A stretch of DNA of 64,000 nt from an uncultured Rhodospirillales bacterium (GTDB taxonomy: Bacteria; Pseudomonadota; Alphaproteobacteria; Rhodospirillales; UBA2165): assembly GCA_913055735.1 (NCBI GenBank), contig CAJXKD010000001.1, positions 930,001 to 994,000 of the forward strand. The letters are read 5' to 3'. Made by a program: the position numbers and the translations under genes. The notes beneath the pieces were generated by a model. That model searched no databases and was not told where the DNA came from. It saw nothing but the letters and a program-made list of their open reading frames with translations. Below are positions 1-10,643 of this stretch, piece after piece. The first letter of the stretch is position 1. The number at the start of each line of letters is the position of its first letter.

Positions 1-481
1 GCAACCGTTGAATTTCCTCGGTGGACGTTTCGAGCCGCAACTCCAATTCCTTGGTTCGCACTTCCATCTCGCGCGTCTCGCGTACGATCGTTTGAACGAT
101 GTCATCGAAACTCGCTTCGGCCGGCAGGTCGTCCAACTGTCCGGCAGCGGCGGCGAGCGTCTTGGTATAGTCCGCCGCATCGGCTCCGGCGGCATTCATA
201 ACCTCCGCCGCCCGGTCCAGGGCTTGCTCAACCCGGACCGCGGCCTCGTGGACCGTGGCACCGTCCGTTTCAAAGGTGAAGAAGCGGTCATACAGGTCCG
301 CGCAATGATCGTCGGTGATGGCCTCGCCACGATCGATCATCGCATCGACCGCCACACAAAGGTCGGGATAGGTCCGGGTGAAGTAATGATACCAGACGGC
401 AAAATTGGTCGGCGTCGGGGGAAGCGACAGTTCCGCGAGACGCTTCCAAGCGGTTTCGGCATGCGTCGACGCTAATTCCAT
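1..481 (-). CDS. Diguanylate cyclase-like protein, N-terminal part only (runs off the left edge)
   Basis: An open frame on the minus strand starts at an ATG (479-481) and continues past base 1 without a stop, giving about 160 residues. The N-terminus contains a segment of the type LPPTPTNFAVWYHYF followed by an all-helical region ending in a charged coiled coil (ETREMEVRTKELELRLETS). This helical domain with the PPTP-N-[FY]-W-Y pattern is the usual N-terminus of many alphaproteobacterial GGDEF proteins. The GGDEF domain itself would lie outside the window, so the c-di-GMP synthase activity is inferred from the family, not seen. The ribosome binding site is weak. A plus-strand frame in the same place is only its shadow. 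Confidence 0.65.
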   Translation of the reverse strand, partial: MELASTHAETAWKRLAELSLPPTPTNFAVWYHYFTRTYPDLCVAVDAMIDRGEAITDDHCADLYDRFFTFETDGATVHEAAVRVEQALDRAAEVMNAAGADAADYTKTLAAAAGQLDDLPAEASFDDIVQTIVRETREMEVRTKELELRLETSTEEIQRL

Positions 482-590
482 CCCAACCGTATCGTGCAAA
501 CCAGTGCTCCCCGCCCAGGTCTATTAAATGGGCATGTCCAACGGAACACTATTTAGGGACCGTTCGGGATGGTTAACAGACCCGGATGAA

Positions 591-1100
591 TCAGCCCGCC
601 GAGATTTCCGCCGAAATCGCCGGACTATGTTGGAGGGTCTGCAGAACTACGCAATAACGTTCCGTCAGCCGCAGCAAGGTTTTCAACTTTTCCTGATCCG
701 CGTCACTATCCACCTCGAAGCGGAGGCGGATACCCGAAAAACCGACGGGCGCCGCCTTGTCGACACCCAGCGTTCCGCGAAAATCAAGGTCACCCTCCAC
801 CCGAACGGTACCGCCGCGGATCTCTATTTCCATCGCCGTCGCCACCGCGGTCAGCGTGACCCCCGCACAGGCAGCCAATGCCTGCAGCAACATATCACCG
901 GAACAGGCAGCCGAGCCGTCGCCGCCCGTCGCGGGGTGAAGCCCCGCATCGGCAATGCCGAAGCCGGCATCTACCGTACAAATCAGATCATCCGGTTTAA
1001 GAGAACCTTCAGCCGTCAACACCAGCCGCGCCGCATCCGGATCGTCTTTGTATTGCGCCTTCAGCGGCGCCTGCAAATTTTTCAGATCTTCCGCGTCCAT
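591..1100 (-). CDS. OsmC-family protein
   Basis: A 169-residue protein of the OsmC/Ohr superfamily, whose members are usually thiol-dependent peroxidases or related redox proteins acting as dimers in the cytoplasm. The segment around GGDGSAACSGDMLLQALAAC matches the OsmC helix that carries an active-site cysteine; a second cysteine is present in the C-terminal half (ERYCVVLQT). The ATG at 1100 is preceded by GGGA at suitable distance; a GTG one codon upstream is possible. It sits alone between a GGDEF gene and metH, all on the same strand, with about 100 bp before metH. Whether it is an organic hydroperoxide reductase or a YhfA-like protein cannot be decided from the sequence. Confidence 0.85.
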   Translation of the reverse strand: MDAEDLKNLQAPLKAQYKDDPDAARLVLTAEGSLKPDDLICTVDAGFGIADAGLHPATGGDGSAACSGDMLLQALAACAGVTLTAVATAMEIEIRGGTVRVEGDLDFRGTLGVDKAAPVGFSGIRLRFEVDSDADQEKLKTLLRLTERYCVVLQTLQHSPAISAEISAG

Positions 1101-1208
1101 CACCTGTTCCCTCGTTTTTGACGGCCCGACGCCGCCTTTCGGTTTTAGATCGCAATTTTCGCCTTTTGCCGCACATGATAAAGCCGTCCTATGGAAAGCC
1201 GCGCACCT

Positions 1209-4200
1209 TCAGGACGTGTACGCCAGTTGCGGTGCGAGCCGCTTTTCCACTTCTGCCGTATCAACGTTCAGACGGCGCGCATAATCCGCCAACTGATCCC
1301 GGCCGATGCGGCCAACACCGAAATAGGCGGCTTCGGGATGGGCAAAATAATACCCGGCAACGGATGCGGCGGGAACCATTGCAGATGTGTCCGTTAGCGT
1401 CAGGCCCACCTTGCCGGGCGCGTCGAGCAATTCGAAAAGCTGTGTTTTGCCGCTGTGGTCCGGACAAGCGGGATAGCCGGGCGCCGGACGAATGCCGCGA
1501 TAGGCTTCGGCGATGCGGTCCTCGTTACTCAGCTGTTCGTCCACTGCGTACCCCCAGAACTCCCGTCGTGTCCGTTCGTGCAGATATTCGGCAAATGCTT
1601 CCGCCAGGCGGTCGGCAACCGCCTTCAAGAGGATTGCACGATAGTCGTCATGAGCGGCCTCGAATGCGGCCACCTTGGCCCCAACCCCATGCCCTACGGT
1701 GAGGGCAAACATTCCGAGGTAATCGGCCAAACCGGTTTCCTTCGGCGCGACAAAATCGGCGAGACATAGATCCGGTCGTTTTCCGGTCTTGTCCACTTGC
1801 TGTCGCAGGAACGGCAACACCGCCGCCACATGCGTGCGTGTCGTATCCGCATAGATTTCCACGTCGTCTCCGACGGCATTGGCAGGGAAGAAGCCGACCA
1901 CCGCGCGCGGCGCCAACCACTTTTCTTGGGCAATTTGCCGCAGCAGGGATTGAGCATCGTCGAACAGGTCGCGGGCCGCCGCACCGGTCGCCGGATCGTC
2001 AAACGCATTTGGATATGTACCGGGTAAATCCCAGGCCCGAAACAGCGGCGTCCAGTCCACATAGGGGAGTAGGTCCGTAACGTCGACGTCATCGACAAGC
2101 CGGACACCCGGAACCTTGGGCACCGGCGGAACATAGCCGGACCAATCCAACCGCAACCGCCGGTCCCGCGCCGCTTCGAGGCTCAGCAATTGGGACTGCC
2201 GATCCTTCGATCCATAGCGGCACCTTGTTTCCTCGTGGGCGCGCGCGATACTCGCCAGGAAATCAGCTCTCGTTTTCTCATTCAGGAGGCTCGCTGCGAT
2301 GCCGACCGCCCGCGACGCATCTGCAACATGGATCACCGGTCCGTCATAAACGGGGGCGATCTTCAGTGCCGTATGCGCCCTGGACGTCGCCGCGCCGCCG
2401 ATCATCAGCGGCACCTCGACCCCCGCGCGCGCCAGTTCCCGGGCCGTCAGTACCATTTCATCCAAAGACGGGGCGATAAGCCCCGATAGGCCGATGATAT
2501 CCGGCTGTTCGGCGCGGACCGCGTCGACAATCCGCGGGTAGGGAACCATGACGCCGAGATCGACAACGTCGTAATTGTTGCACTGAAGAACGACCGAAAC
2601 GATATTCTTCCCGATGTCATGCACGTCGCCCCGGACCGTGGCGATCAGGATCTTGCTCTTCGCGCCACGAGCGGCCGTGCCCGTTTCCTCCTTCTCGATG
2701 TACGGCAACAACTGCGCCACGGCCTGTTTCATCACGCGCGCGCTTTTGACCATTTGCGGCAGGAACATACGGCCGGATCCGAATAGATCACCGACGTGAT
2801 TCATGCCCGCCATCAGCGGACCTTCGATCACGTCGATGGCCTGGGCCGCCGCCTGGTGCGCCGCGTCGACATCTTCGGCAAGAAAGTCGGTATTCCCGGA
2901 GACCAAGGCATGGATCAGACGGTCTTCGATGGTCGCATCCCGCCAAGCCAGGTCCCGGTCCACGCTGGATGAGCGTACGGGCGCATCGATATCCTGCGCC
3001 GCCTCGAGCAAACGGTCGGCGGCATCGGCTCTGCGGTTGAAGATGACGTCCTCGATGCGTGTCCGCAGGTCGGCTGGGATATCATCATAGACGACAATCT
3101 CGGCGGCATTGAGGATACCCATATCCAAACCGGCACGTACCGCGTGATACAGAAAGACCGTATGCATTGCCTCGCGGAGCGGCGCGTTCCCCTGAAAGGA
3201 AAATGAGACCGCGCTAATCCCGCCGCAGGTAAGCGCGCCCGGAAGATGGCTCTTGATATGTGCGACCGCTTTCAGGAAATCGGCGGCCGTAGTCGCTTGT
3301 GCGTCGATCCCCGTCGCAATGGGAAAGATGTTAGGATCGAATATGATATCGGAGGGATCGATCCCGGCGCGCGCCGTCAAAAGCCCATAGGCCCGCGTGC
3401 AAATCTCCACCATGCGATCGAAGTTGTCGGCCTGCCCCTGTTCATCGAAGGCCATGACGATCATTGCCGCACCGTACCGCCGGATTTCCCGCGCCTGGTC
3501 GACAAAAACCGCTTCGCCGTCCTTCAAACTGATGGCATTGACCACGCCCTTCCCCTGCACCTGCCGGAGACCGGCTTCGATCACCGGCCATTGCGACGAA
3601 CCGATCATCACCGGTACCTTTGCGATCTCCGGTTCCGCAGCGAGAAGATCAAGGAAACGATTCATGGCCATCGCGCCGTCGAGCATGGCGTCGTCCATGC
3701 TGACATCGATCATCTGTGCCCCGCTTTCGACTTGACGGTGGGCAACGTCGAGCGCGGCGGTATAGTTCCCTGCCGTGATAAGATCGCGGAACCGCGCCGA
3801 GCCGCTGACGCTTGTCCGTTCACCCACGTTGATGAAACCCGTGACGTCGTCGACGGACAATGCCTCGAGCCCGGCAAGACGGCAGACGTGCGGCTCTTTG
3901 GGAACGCGGCGTGGCGTAATGCCATCGACCGCCTCGGCAATGGCCCGGATGTGATCGGGCGTGGTGCCGCAACACCCGCCCACCAGATTGACCAATCCCT
4001 CCTCGGCAAGCTCACGAAACCAAACCGCCATATCATCCGGCGTGTCGCCGTAGCGACCGAGCGCGTCGGGCAAACCCGCGTTCGGGTGGAAACTCACCGG
4101 CACGGACGCAATTGCGGCAAGCGCCTGAAGATGAGGCCGCAATTGACCGGCGCCGAACGCACAGTTGAGACCGACGGCCAATGGTCGGGCATGCGCCACC

Positions 4201-4928
4201 GATATCCAGAACGCCTCGACCGTCTGTCCCGAGAGTGTGCGGCCCAAGGTATCGCCGCCTGATACATTACCAATTGTCGCCGAGATGATGAGCGGGACGC
4301 GCGTGCCACGGGTCTCGAAAACCCGTTCGAGGGCGTAGATGGCAGCCTTGCAATTCAACGTATCGAAAACCGTTTCAAGGAGCAGAAGGTCAACGTCCCC
4401 ATCGAGAAGCGCCGTTGCCTGCTCTTGGTAGGACGTCACCAAGACTTCGAACGATGTCGAGCGAAGCCCCGTGTCCTCCATTGCCTGAGGAAGAGAGGCT
4501 GCGCGATCCGTCGGCCCAAGAACACCGGCGACGAAACAGGCATGCTCCGGCCGGCTCGCGACAAAAAGGTCGGCTTCCGTTCGCGCCAATTGCGCGCCCG
4601 CAAGATTGATCTCTGCGATCAGATTCTCGGTGGCGTACCGCGACTGGGACAGGGCGTTGGCGTTGAAGGTGTTGGTCTTGATGATATGCGCGCCAGCGCT
4701 CAGGTAGTGGCGGTGAATCTCGCGAACCGTATCCGGCTGCGTGAGATTGAGAAGATCGAAGTTTCCCTTCAGATCGGGCCCATGCGTTGCGAAGCGGGCT
4801 CCCCTAAAATCCGCCTCATTGAGGCCGCGTGACTGCAACATCGTTCCCATCGCGCCGTCGAGAACGACGATACGCTGCGCCAGCACTTCCTCGAGCGTAT
4901 GTTTCTGCGCCATCGCGTCCGCTATCAT
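1209..4928 (-). CDS. metH: Methionine synthase, cobalamin-dependent
   Basis: Transfers the methyl group of 5-methyltetrahydrofolate to homocysteine through cobalamin, giving methionine in the cytoplasm. The protein has about 1239 residues, the full length of the four-module enzyme. In order: the homocysteine-binding domain (start [11 protein letters not shown]; zinc cysteines in GLNCAFG and VGGCCGTTP), the pterin-binding domain ([13 protein letters not shown]), the cobalamin-binding domain with the axial-histidine motif DVHDIGKN, and the C-terminal AdoMet activation domain ([20 protein letters not shown]). I prefer the ATG at 4928, which has AGGA seven bases upstream, over an in-frame start at 4955. 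It is monocistronic in this window. I saw no cobalamin or SAM riboswitch in the leader. Confidence 0.97.
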   Translation of the reverse strand: MIADAMAQKHTLEEVLAQRIVVLDGAMGTMLQSRGLNEADFRGARFATHGPDLKGNFDLLNLTQPDTVREIHRHYLSAGAHIIKTNTFNANALSQSRYATENLIAEINLAGAQLARTEADLFVASRPEHACFVAGVLGPTDRAASLPQAMEDTGLRSTSFEVLVTSYQEQATALLDGDVDLLLLETVFDTLNCKAAIYALERVFETRGTRVPLIISATIGNVSGGDTLGRTLSGQTVEAFWISVAHARPLAVGLNCAFGAGQLRPHLQALAAIASVPVSFHPNAGLPDALGRYGDTPDDMAVWFRELAEEGLVNLVGGCCGTTPDHIRAIAEAVDGITPRRVPKEPHVCRLAGLEALSVDDVTGFINVGERTSVSGSARFRDLITAGNYTAALDVAHRQVESGAQMIDVSMDDAMLDGAMAMNRFLDLLAAEPEIAKVPVMIGSSQWPVIEAGLRQVQGKGVVNAISLKDGEAVFVDQAREIRRYGAAMIVMAFDEQGQADNFDRMVEICTRAYGLLTARAGIDPSDIIFDPNIFPIATGIDAQATTAADFLKAVAHIKSHLPGALTCGGISAVSFSFQGNAPLREAMHTVFLYHAVRAGLDMGILNAAEIVVYDDIPADLRTRIEDVIFNRRADAADRLLEAAQDIDAPVRSSSVDRDLAWRDATIEDRLIHALVSGNTDFLAEDVDAAHQAAAQAIDVIEGPLMAGMNHVGDLFGSGRMFLPQMVKSARVMKQAVAQLLPYIEKEETGTAARGAKSKILIATVRGDVHDIGKNIVSVVLQCNNYDVVDLGVMVPYPRIVDAVRAEQPDIIGLSGLIAPSLDEMVLTARELARAGVEVPLMIGGAATSRAHTALKIAPVYDGPVIHVADASRAVGIAASLLNEKTRADFLASIARAHEETRCRYGSKDRQSQLLSLEAARDRRLRLDWSGYVPPVPKVPGVRLVDDVDVTDLLPYVDWTPLFRAWDLPGTYPNAFDDPATGAAARDLFDDAQSLLRQIAQEKWLAPRAVVGFFPANAVGDDVEIYADTTRTHVAAVLPFLRQQVDKTGKRPDLCLADFVAPKETGLADYLGMFALTVGHGVGAKVAAFEAAHDDYRAILLKAVADRLAEAFAEYLHERTRREFWGYAVDEQLSNEDRIAEAYRGIRPAPGYPACPDHSGKTQLFELLDAPGKVGLTLTDTSAMVPAASVAGYYFAHPEAAYFGVGRIGRDQLADYARRLNVDTAEVEKRLAPQLAYTS

Positions 4929-5411
4929 AGGAGGTTCCTGAAGCCCGCAAGCCACAGCGATTCGCGGAATGTCGTTTGCGTGAAACAGGCGTCTATCACG
5001 ATCCGATCACAAATCCGGCACATACCCGTCATCCCGCCGCGCTACACCACGTGAAAAAGTGTGTCAGTAGGTCACGACATCGTCAATTTTCAGGCCACAC
5101 AAATATAGCGGTTGCCGCAACGAGATATCTAAAAAATTGATTTCACTACAAAAAATCAGAGGAGTTGATCCGATGGGACCGAGTGGGATCACGCGCGGCG
5201 TATGTGGCAAATTTACAACGTTCGATGTGAACCACGAGCGCCTACGGGTTCCCTCCACTGGTATTTTTCATGCCCTTGTGATACGCAGAAAACTGGGCAA
5301 GTCATAGACAACAACCGTATTTCATAGGTTCGCAATTAAGGCCGGCAAAGAAGCATCCCGGCTCGAGATGCCCAACTTGAGGGGTTGATCTATTTTTAAG
5401 ACGGGGATGCT
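4929..5411. other. 483-bp intergenic region between divergent metH and mlaA
   Basis: The region carries the promoters of both divergent genes but no convincing coding frame. The bases from about 5080 to 5160 are AT-richer than the surroundings and include a short palindrome, GTTGCCGCAAC. I searched by eye for the B12 box and for SAM-II/SAH riboswitch cores on the metH side and did not find them. Confidence 0.4.
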
Positions 5412-6341
5412 ATGAACAGGCTTTCGGGTGGAGAAATTCAACCACTTCTTTCGATTTTCAGCGTGCATAGAGGGAATGTGTCGGTGGACGGCTTGTCCAA
5501 AGGGCTGAAAGCAAAAAAGCCCATTCAAATCAAAAGTATTTTCAAGCGGATTGCGGTTCTGATGGTGGTGGCTTTCATGGCCGCATGTGCCTCCGCACCG
5601 CCTGCTGACGATCCCGAATCCGTTGCTGAATTCAAACAGATCAACGACCCCATCGAACCGTTCAACCGCGCTATTTTCGGCTTCAACCAGGGCGTCGACA
5701 AAGCCGTCATCAAACCGATCACTGGTGTCTATCGAACGATCGCACCCGATCCCGTCAGACGCGGTGTCCACAATTTCCTGGGCAACCTGCGCGCACCCGT
5801 GATCCTGTTCAACGACATCATGCAAGGCGAAATGGAACGCGCGGGAACGACCATCATGCGGTTCCTGATCAATTCCACCGTCGGCATTCTGGGTTTCCGG
5901 GATCAGGCCGCGGAATGGGGATATGCGCCGCACCGGGAAGATTTCGGCCAAACGTTGGCCGTTTGGTCGGTTCCCGAAGGCCCCTATGTCATGCTACCGG
6001 TGCTTGGCCCCTCCAACCCCCGCGATGCCGTGGGTATCGTGGTCGATTTTCTGATCGATCCGCTGAATTGGTGGGCATCAAATACCGATCGGGAGTACAT
6101 AACCTATACCCGAACGGCGGTAAGCGGTATCGACACGCGTGATCAGTTGTGGGATGTCCTTGAAGACCTTGAACGGTCCTCAATCGACTACTATGCGGCA
6201 ATCCGGAGCCTATACCGGCAACGCCGCGCCGATGAAATCCGCAACGGCGCAACCCCGGGCGAACCACCTGCGCCAGGTTTCACCGGCAGTGTGAAAACCG
6301 CCGCGCAGACCGGACCGCTGACGGACCTGTCAGCTAGATAG
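5412..6341 (+). CDS. mlaA: MlaA (VacJ) outer-membrane lipoprotein
   Basis: Outer-membrane component of the Mla system, which removes mislocalised phospholipids from the outer leaflet and passes them to the periplasmic carrier MlaC. A hydrophobic signal with the lipobox FMAAC (cysteine near residue 59) is followed by the family core: NDPIEPFNRAIFGFN, an IAPDPVRRGVHNFLGNL helix, and the GYAPHREDFGQTLAVW and GPYVMLPVLGPSNPRDAVG segments. The first ATG leaves about 45 residues before the signal sequence, which is long. An in-frame GTG near 5478-5484, preceded by AGAGGG, may be the true start. mlaC follows after 5 bp, so the two are co-transcribed; the MlaFED transporter genes are not here. Confidence 0.92.
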   Translation: MNRLSGGEIQPLLSIFSVHRGNVSVDGLSKGLKAKKPIQIKSIFKRIAVLMVVAFMAACASAPPADDPESVAEFKQINDPIEPFNRAIFGFNQGVDKAVIKPITGVYRTIAPDPVRRGVHNFLGNLRAPVILFNDIMQGEMERAGTTIMRFLINSTVGILGFRDQAAEWGYAPHREDFGQTLAVWSVPEGPYVMLPVLGPSNPRDAVGIVVDFLIDPLNWWASNTDREYITYTRTAVSGIDTRDQLWDVLEDLERSSIDYYAAIRSLYRQRRADEIRNGATPGEPPAPGFTGSVKTAAQTGPLTDLSAR

Positions 6342-6346
6342 ATCCC

Positions 6347-6976
6347 ATGTTTAAACGTGGATTTCCCTCCGTCGTTGCGGTCGTGTTTGCCGTGTTTGTG
6401 CTGTGGCCGGGCCAAAGCTCCGCAGCCGGGGGTGACCTTTCGGCGGGCGCACAAAAGCTCATCCAATCCATGGCCGATGAGGCCATCGACTCTCTGATCG
6501 ACAAAAACATCTCGGCCGAACAGCGGGAAAAAGAATTTCGGCGGCTGTTTCGGACAAACTTCGACGTCGATGCCATCGGCAAATGGGTTCTGGGACGGTA
6601 TTGGCGGACGGCAACGGAAACGGAGCGGCGCGAGTATCTGGCGCAGTTCGAAGAGTTCGTCGTCAAAACCTATGCTAAACGGTTCCGCGACTATTCCGGA
6701 GAAGTCTTCAGCATCACCAACACGTCGATGGTTGACGATAGCGCCCTCGTTCATTCGGAGCTGACGGGCCACGGCGAAGGACAGATCGTCCGCGTAGACT
6801 GGCGCGTAGCCTCGGCAGACAGCACCTACAAGATCATCGACGTCATCGTCGAAGGTGTCAGCATGTCACAGACACAACGCTCCGAGTTCAGCTCGGTCAT
6901 CCGGCGCAACGGCGGCAAGGTAACCGGTCTCATCGATGCGCTGCGTAAAAAGAACGCAATTCTGAACGGACGCTGA
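6347..6976 (+). CDS. mlaC: MlaC-like periplasmic phospholipid-binding protein
   Basis: A 209-residue exported protein of the MlaC/Ttg2D family, the soluble carrier that shuttles phospholipid between MlaA at the outer membrane and the MlaFEDB ABC transporter at the inner membrane. The N-terminus is a Sec signal peptide with cleavage probably after GQSSA. Family hallmarks are the FRRLFRTNFDVDAIGKWVLGRYWR segment, the EYLAQFEEFVVKTYAKRF helix and the C-terminal strand KIIDVIVEGVSMSQTQRSEFSSVI. It lies 5 bp behind mlaA in one operon and ends 8 bp before the convergent ettA gene. Confidence 0.93.
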   Translation: MFKRGFPSVVAVVFAVFVLWPGQSSAAGGDLSAGAQKLIQSMADEAIDSLIDKNISAEQREKEFRRLFRTNFDVDAIGKWVLGRYWRTATETERREYLAQFEEFVVKTYAKRFRDYSGEVFSITNTSMVDDSALVHSELTGHGEGQIVRVDWRVASADSTYKIIDVIVEGVSMSQTQRSEFSSVIRRNGGKVTGLIDALRKKNAILNGR

Positions 6977-6984
6977 GAAAGCGA

Positions 6985-8667
6985 TCAATCCCGGGTAAGC
7001 GGTTTGTACTTGAGCCGGTGCGGCTGGTCCGCGTCGTCCCCGAGCCGGCGATGGCGGTCGGCCTCGTAGTCGTCATAGTTCCCCTCGAACCATACGACCT
7101 GGCTGTCCCCTTCGAAGGCCAGCATATGGGTCGCGATGCGATCGAGAAACCAGCGATCGTGGCTGATCACCACGGCGCAGCCGGGAAACTCCAACAGAGC
7201 CTGTTCGAGCGCCCGCAGGGTTTCGACATCAAGGTCGTTGGTCGGTTCGTCGAGTAGAATGACGTTGGCGCCCGATTTCAGAACCTTTGCCAAATGCACA
7301 CGGTTGCGCTCACCGCCGGAGAGCTGCCCAACCTTCTTCTGCTGATCCGGCCCCTTGAAGTTGAACTGTCCGACATAGGCCCGGCTCTGCATTTTGCGGT
7401 GGCCAAGATCCACCTCGTCGGCCCCTTCGGAGATCTCCTCCCACACGGTCTTGGACGCATCCAGAGCGTCGCGCGACTGATCGACGTAGCCGAGCACCAC
7501 CGTGTCGCCCAGCCGAATGGCACCTTCATCGGGTTGTTCCTGCCCCGTGATGAGGCGAAACAGCGTCGTCTTGCCGGCGCCGTTGGCCCCGATCACCCCG
7601 ACGATACCGCCGGGCGGTAGCCGGAAATCGAGATGATCGATAAGCAGATGGTCGCCGTACCCTTTGGTCAGTCCTTCGGCCTCGATCACCACGTTGCCGA
7701 GACGCGGCCCCTCGGGGATGATGATCTGTGCCGTGTCCGGATTACGGTCGGCGGCCTGTGCCTGCAATTCCTGGAAGGCGGTAATACGTGCCTTGCTTTT
7801 GGCCTGACGGGCGCGCGGCGATTGCCGGATCCACTCCAGTTCCCGCGACAGGGTCCGCTGCCGCGCCTGTTCCTGCTTCGCTTCCAATTCCAGGCGTTTC
7901 TGTTTCTGCTCCAGCCAGGAGGAATAGTTCCCCTCGTAGGGAATGGCCCGGCCGCGGTCGATTTCCAGAATCCAGCCGGCGACATTGTCAAGGAAGTAGC
8001 GATCATGGGTCACCGCCACGATCGTGCCTTCATAATCGTGCAGATGGCGTTCCAGCCAGGCGATGGATTCGGCGTCCAAGTGGTTGGTGGGTTCGTCGAG
8101 CAGCAGCAGATCGGGCTTTTGCAGCAACAGCCGGCAAAGGGCGACCCGGCGGCGCTCACCGCCTGACAGTTTGGTCACGTCGGCATCGCTCGGCGGGCAG
8201 CGTAGCGCATCCATGGCGATTTCCACGGTGCGCTCGATTTCCCACCCATTCACCGCATCGATCTTTTCCTGCAGCTCACCCTGTTCAGCGAGCAATGCGT
8301 TCATTTCGTCATCGTCCATGGGCTCAGCGAACTTTTCGCTGATGGCATTGAACCGATCGACCAGATCCTTGACCTCCGACAGCCCTTCCATGACGTTACC
8401 GCCGACGTCCTTGGTGGGATCGAGGTCCGGTTCCTGCTGCAGATAGCCGACCTTGGCGCCCTCGGCCACCCAGGCTTCGCCGTTATATTCGGTGTCGATC
8501 CCCGCCATGATCTTGAGGACCGTCGACTTACCCGCACCGTTGACACCCAGCACGCCGATCTTTGCGCCAGGTAGGAACGACAGAGACACGTCTTTGACCA
8601 GTTCCCGCCCACCGGGCAGGATCTTGGACATCTGTTTCATGACATAAATGTATTGATAGGAAGCCAT
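6985..8667 (-). CDS. ettA: Energy-dependent translational throttle protein EttA (ABC-F)
   Basis: A soluble ABC-F ATPase that binds the ribosomal E site and gates entry into elongation according to the ADP/ATP ratio. Two ABC modules are visible: Walker [10 protein letters not shown] in the first and GANGAGKTT in the second, each with an LSGGE(R) signature, and Walker B segments [12 protein letters not shown] and [12 protein letters not shown]. Between them is the charged linker [21 protein letters not shown] typical of the P-site interaction region. There are no membrane segments. I chose the ATG at 8667 because [10 protein letters not shown] matches the family N-terminus; an ATG five codons upstream (8682) is also open. 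Neither start has a well-spaced Shine-Dalgarno. Confidence 0.95.
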   Translation of the reverse strand: MASYQYIYVMKQMSKILPGGRELVKDVSLSFLPGAKIGVLGVNGAGKSTVLKIMAGIDTEYNGEAWVAEGAKVGYLQQEPDLDPTKDVGGNVMEGLSEVKDLVDRFNAISEKFAEPMDDDEMNALLAEQGELQEKIDAVNGWEIERTVEIAMDALRCPPSDADVTKLSGGERRRVALCRLLLQKPDLLLLDEPTNHLDAESIAWLERHLHDYEGTIVAVTHDRYFLDNVAGWILEIDRGRAIPYEGNYSSWLEQKQKRLELEAKQEQARQRTLSRELEWIRQSPRARQAKSKARITAFQELQAQAADRNPDTAQIIIPEGPRLGNVVIEAEGLTKGYGDHLLIDHLDFRLPPGGIVGVIGANGAGKTTLFRLITGQEQPDEGAIRLGDTVVLGYVDQSRDALDASKTVWEEISEGADEVDLGHRKMQSRAYVGQFNFKGPDQQKKVGQLSGGERNRVHLAKVLKSGANVILLDEPTNDLDVETLRALEQALLEFPGCAVVISHDRWFLDRIATHMLAFEGDSQVVWFEGNYDDYEADRHRRLGDDADQPHRLKYKPLTRD

Positions 8668-8776
8668 GGGGGTCCGCGTCATCCTTTGATTGTTCGTTGG
8701 AAATTGTTGGCGCTTCTTTTAGCCGTGGATGCGGCCGGGCGCAATCAGCGCGCCATGCCGGTTTTCCCATAAGGAC

Positions 8777-9883
8777 CTATGGCGGGCTGCCAAAGGCAGG
8801 ATTCTCGAGAAATTCCTGGTCGGTCAGACTATCGAGAAAGGCGAGGAGGTCCGCTTTTTCGCTCGGCGTCAGCGTAAAGCCTTTGATAAAGCTGCTTTTT
8901 TGCGGATGCGCTCGGCCGTCACCGGCCAACGGCCCAGCCGCGATCGCGCGCCCGCCCGCCGCATAGATGTCGATCACCTCGGCCAACGTCGCGACGCTGC
9001 CGTCATGCATATAGGGCGCCGTGACGGCGACGTTGCGGAGGCTGGGGGCGCGAAAACGGCCGCGGTCCTCTTGCTTGCCCGTATGCTCGTAAAGGCCTTG
9101 GTTGTCCGCCGGATAGCGCCCCGACCCGCCGATGTTGTAGAGGCCGATATTGTGGAAGGCGATTTCGGCGAAAGGCAGCCCTTCGCGGGAAAACGCGCCC
9201 GCAAGATGCGGACCGGTGTGACACTGGAAACAGTTCAACCGATCATCGAAGAACAAAGCCATGCCGCGCTTGGCCGCGGGCGATAGGGCGTCTTCTTCGC
9301 CATCGTGTAAATATCGATCATACGGCGCGTTTGCCGAAATGAGCGTCCGTTCGAACGCCGCCAGCGCCTTGGCCATAGCCGCCAAAGAAATCTCGCCGAA
9401 GATGTCGAGAAAACGGCGGCGGTAATCGGGGTCCTCCCGAAACAGGCGCAACAGATCGCGTTCGCGCCCCGCCATGCCCATTTCCACCGGCGCCGTCCCA
9501 AATAACGGGATTTCCAATTGCGCTTCGAGACGGGTGAGACGCGGATGCGCCCAGGTCAGCACGGGTAAATAGCCGACATTGGCGAGACTGGGCACGTTGC
9601 GTGGCGCCGCTTGGCCCGTCACGCCGACCGGCACCTTGCGCCCATCGGTAAAGGCGCGCGCATGCTGATGACAGGTGGCGCAGGCCATGCTGCCGTCCGC
9701 CGACAGACGGGTGTCATAAAACAAACGCCGGCCCAGTTCAGCCTTTTCCGCCGACTGCGGATTGTCTGCCGGAACGGGCGGTTTGGGCAGCCATACGGGT
9801 AAGATATCGGCGGCAACGGCTATTTCGGACAGTGCGCCAACCACCACCGCCACCGCCAATATCCGACGGAGAAACTTTTTCAT
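8777..9883 (-). CDS. Di-haem cytochrome c peroxidase-like protein, MbnH/MXAN_0977 type
   Basis: An exported 368-residue di-haem protein of the MauG/bacterial cytochrome c peroxidase superfamily. The signal peptide covers residues 1-24. Two c-type haem sites are present, CATCH near residue 69 and CFQCH near residue 218. The segments PPVPADNP, ELGRRLFYDTRLSADGSMACATCH, SLANVGYLPVLTWAHP and PVEMGMAGRE resemble the MXAN_0977 subgroup that includes MbnH, a di-haem enzyme that oxidises a tryptophan of its partner MbnP. No MbnP-like gene is adjacent: the neighbours are ettA and phoB. The oxidative substrate is therefore unknown, and ordinary peroxidase activity is an alternative. Confidence 0.85.
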   Translation of the reverse strand: MKKFLRRILAVAVVVGALSEIAVAADILPVWLPKPPVPADNPQSAEKAELGRRLFYDTRLSADGSMACATCHQHARAFTDGRKVPVGVTGQAAPRNVPSLANVGYLPVLTWAHPRLTRLEAQLEIPLFGTAPVEMGMAGRERDLLRLFREDPDYRRRFLDIFGEISLAAMAKALAAFERTLISANAPYDRYLHDGEEDALSPAAKRGMALFFDDRLNCFQCHTGPHLAGAFSREGLPFAEIAFHNIGLYNIGGSGRYPADNQGLYEHTGKQEDRGRFRAPSLRNVAVTAPYMHDGSVATLAEVIDIYAAGGRAIAAGPLAGDGRAHPQKSSFIKGFTLTPSEKADLLAFLDSLTDQEFLENPAFGSPP

Positions 9884-9925
9884 GAATGCAGTTTAGCCGC
9901 GCTTCATGCGCGACGACCACGGCCT

Positions 9926-10630
9926 TTAAGCGACCTCGTCGCTTTCCCGTGAATCGATGGCGTAACCGCCGCCCCGCACCGTACGGATCAGATCCTGATC
10001 GTTCTCGGCGTTGAGGGCCTTGCGCAGCCGCCGGATATGCACGTCGACGGTGCGTTCCTCGACATAGACGTCGCGGCCCCAGACTGCGTCAAGCAGCTGC
10101 TCGCGCGAAAACACCCGGGTCGGGCGCTCGAGCAAAACCCGGAGCAAGCGGTATTCGGTGGGCCCCAAATGGATGGACCGGCCATCGCGGCGCACCTTAT
10201 GGGCAGCGAGATCCATTTCCACACCAGCGTAGTTCAGTATTTCTTCGGTCAAGGCCGGGCGGGTCCGCCGGATAACCGCCCGTGCGCGGGCAATCAACTC
10301 GTTCGGTGAGAACGGTTTGGTCACATAATCGTCTGCGCCGGCATCGAGGCCGCGAATCCGGTCGCCCTCCTCACCACGCGCGGTGAGCATGATAATCGGC
10401 AGGCCGCGGGTCTTGCGGCGCTCGCGAAGCGACCGGCACACCTCGATCCCGGACATGCCGGGTAGCATCCAATCGAGGATAACGAGGTCCGGGTTCTCCT
10501 CCTCGACCAGCAGCAAGGCTTCCTCGCCGTCGGCCGTCGTCAGGGTATCGAAGCCGGCGCTCTGAAGGTTGTAGCGCAACACCTCGATCAGCGGCGGCTC
10601 GTCTTCGACGATAAGGACAAGCGGTTTCAC
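9926..10630 (-). CDS. phoB: Phosphate regulon response regulator PhoB
   Basis: OmpR/PhoB-family response regulator that, once phosphorylated by PhoR, binds Pho boxes and activates phosphate-starvation genes. The receiver domain spans about residues 1-120 with the acidic pair in LIVEDEPP, the phospho-acceptor Asp in LVILDWMLPG, the Thr in MLTARGEE and the Lys in YVTKPFSP. The winged-helix domain follows (LGPTEYRLLRVLLERPTRVFSREQLL, VDVHIRRLRKAL). The frame is open upstream, but homology begins at a GTG (10630), 13 bases after the phoU stop, so that is the start used here. Being the last gene of pst-phoU-phoB, it is probably under its own Pho-box control. Confidence 0.96.
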   Translation of the reverse strand: MKPLVLIVEDEPPLIEVLRYNLQSAGFDTLTTADGEEALLLVEEENPDLVILDWMLPGMSGIEVCRSLRERRKTRGLPIIMLTARGEEGDRIRGLDAGADDYVTKPFSPNELIARARAVIRRTRPALTEEILNYAGVEMDLAAHKVRRDGRSIHLGPTEYRLLRVLLERPTRVFSREQLLDAVWGRDVYVEERTVDVHIRRLRKALNAENDQDLIRTVRGGGYAIDSRESDEVA

Positions 10631-10643
10631 GAGACGCTTTTCG

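Noticed and set aside
3246..4262. 338-residue plus-strand frame inside metH
   Set aside because: Antisense shadow of the conserved methionine synthase modules.
4929..5411. Possible cobalamin or SAM riboswitch upstream of metH
   Set aside because: Neither a B12 box nor the SAM-II/SAH core could be found in the minus-strand leader.
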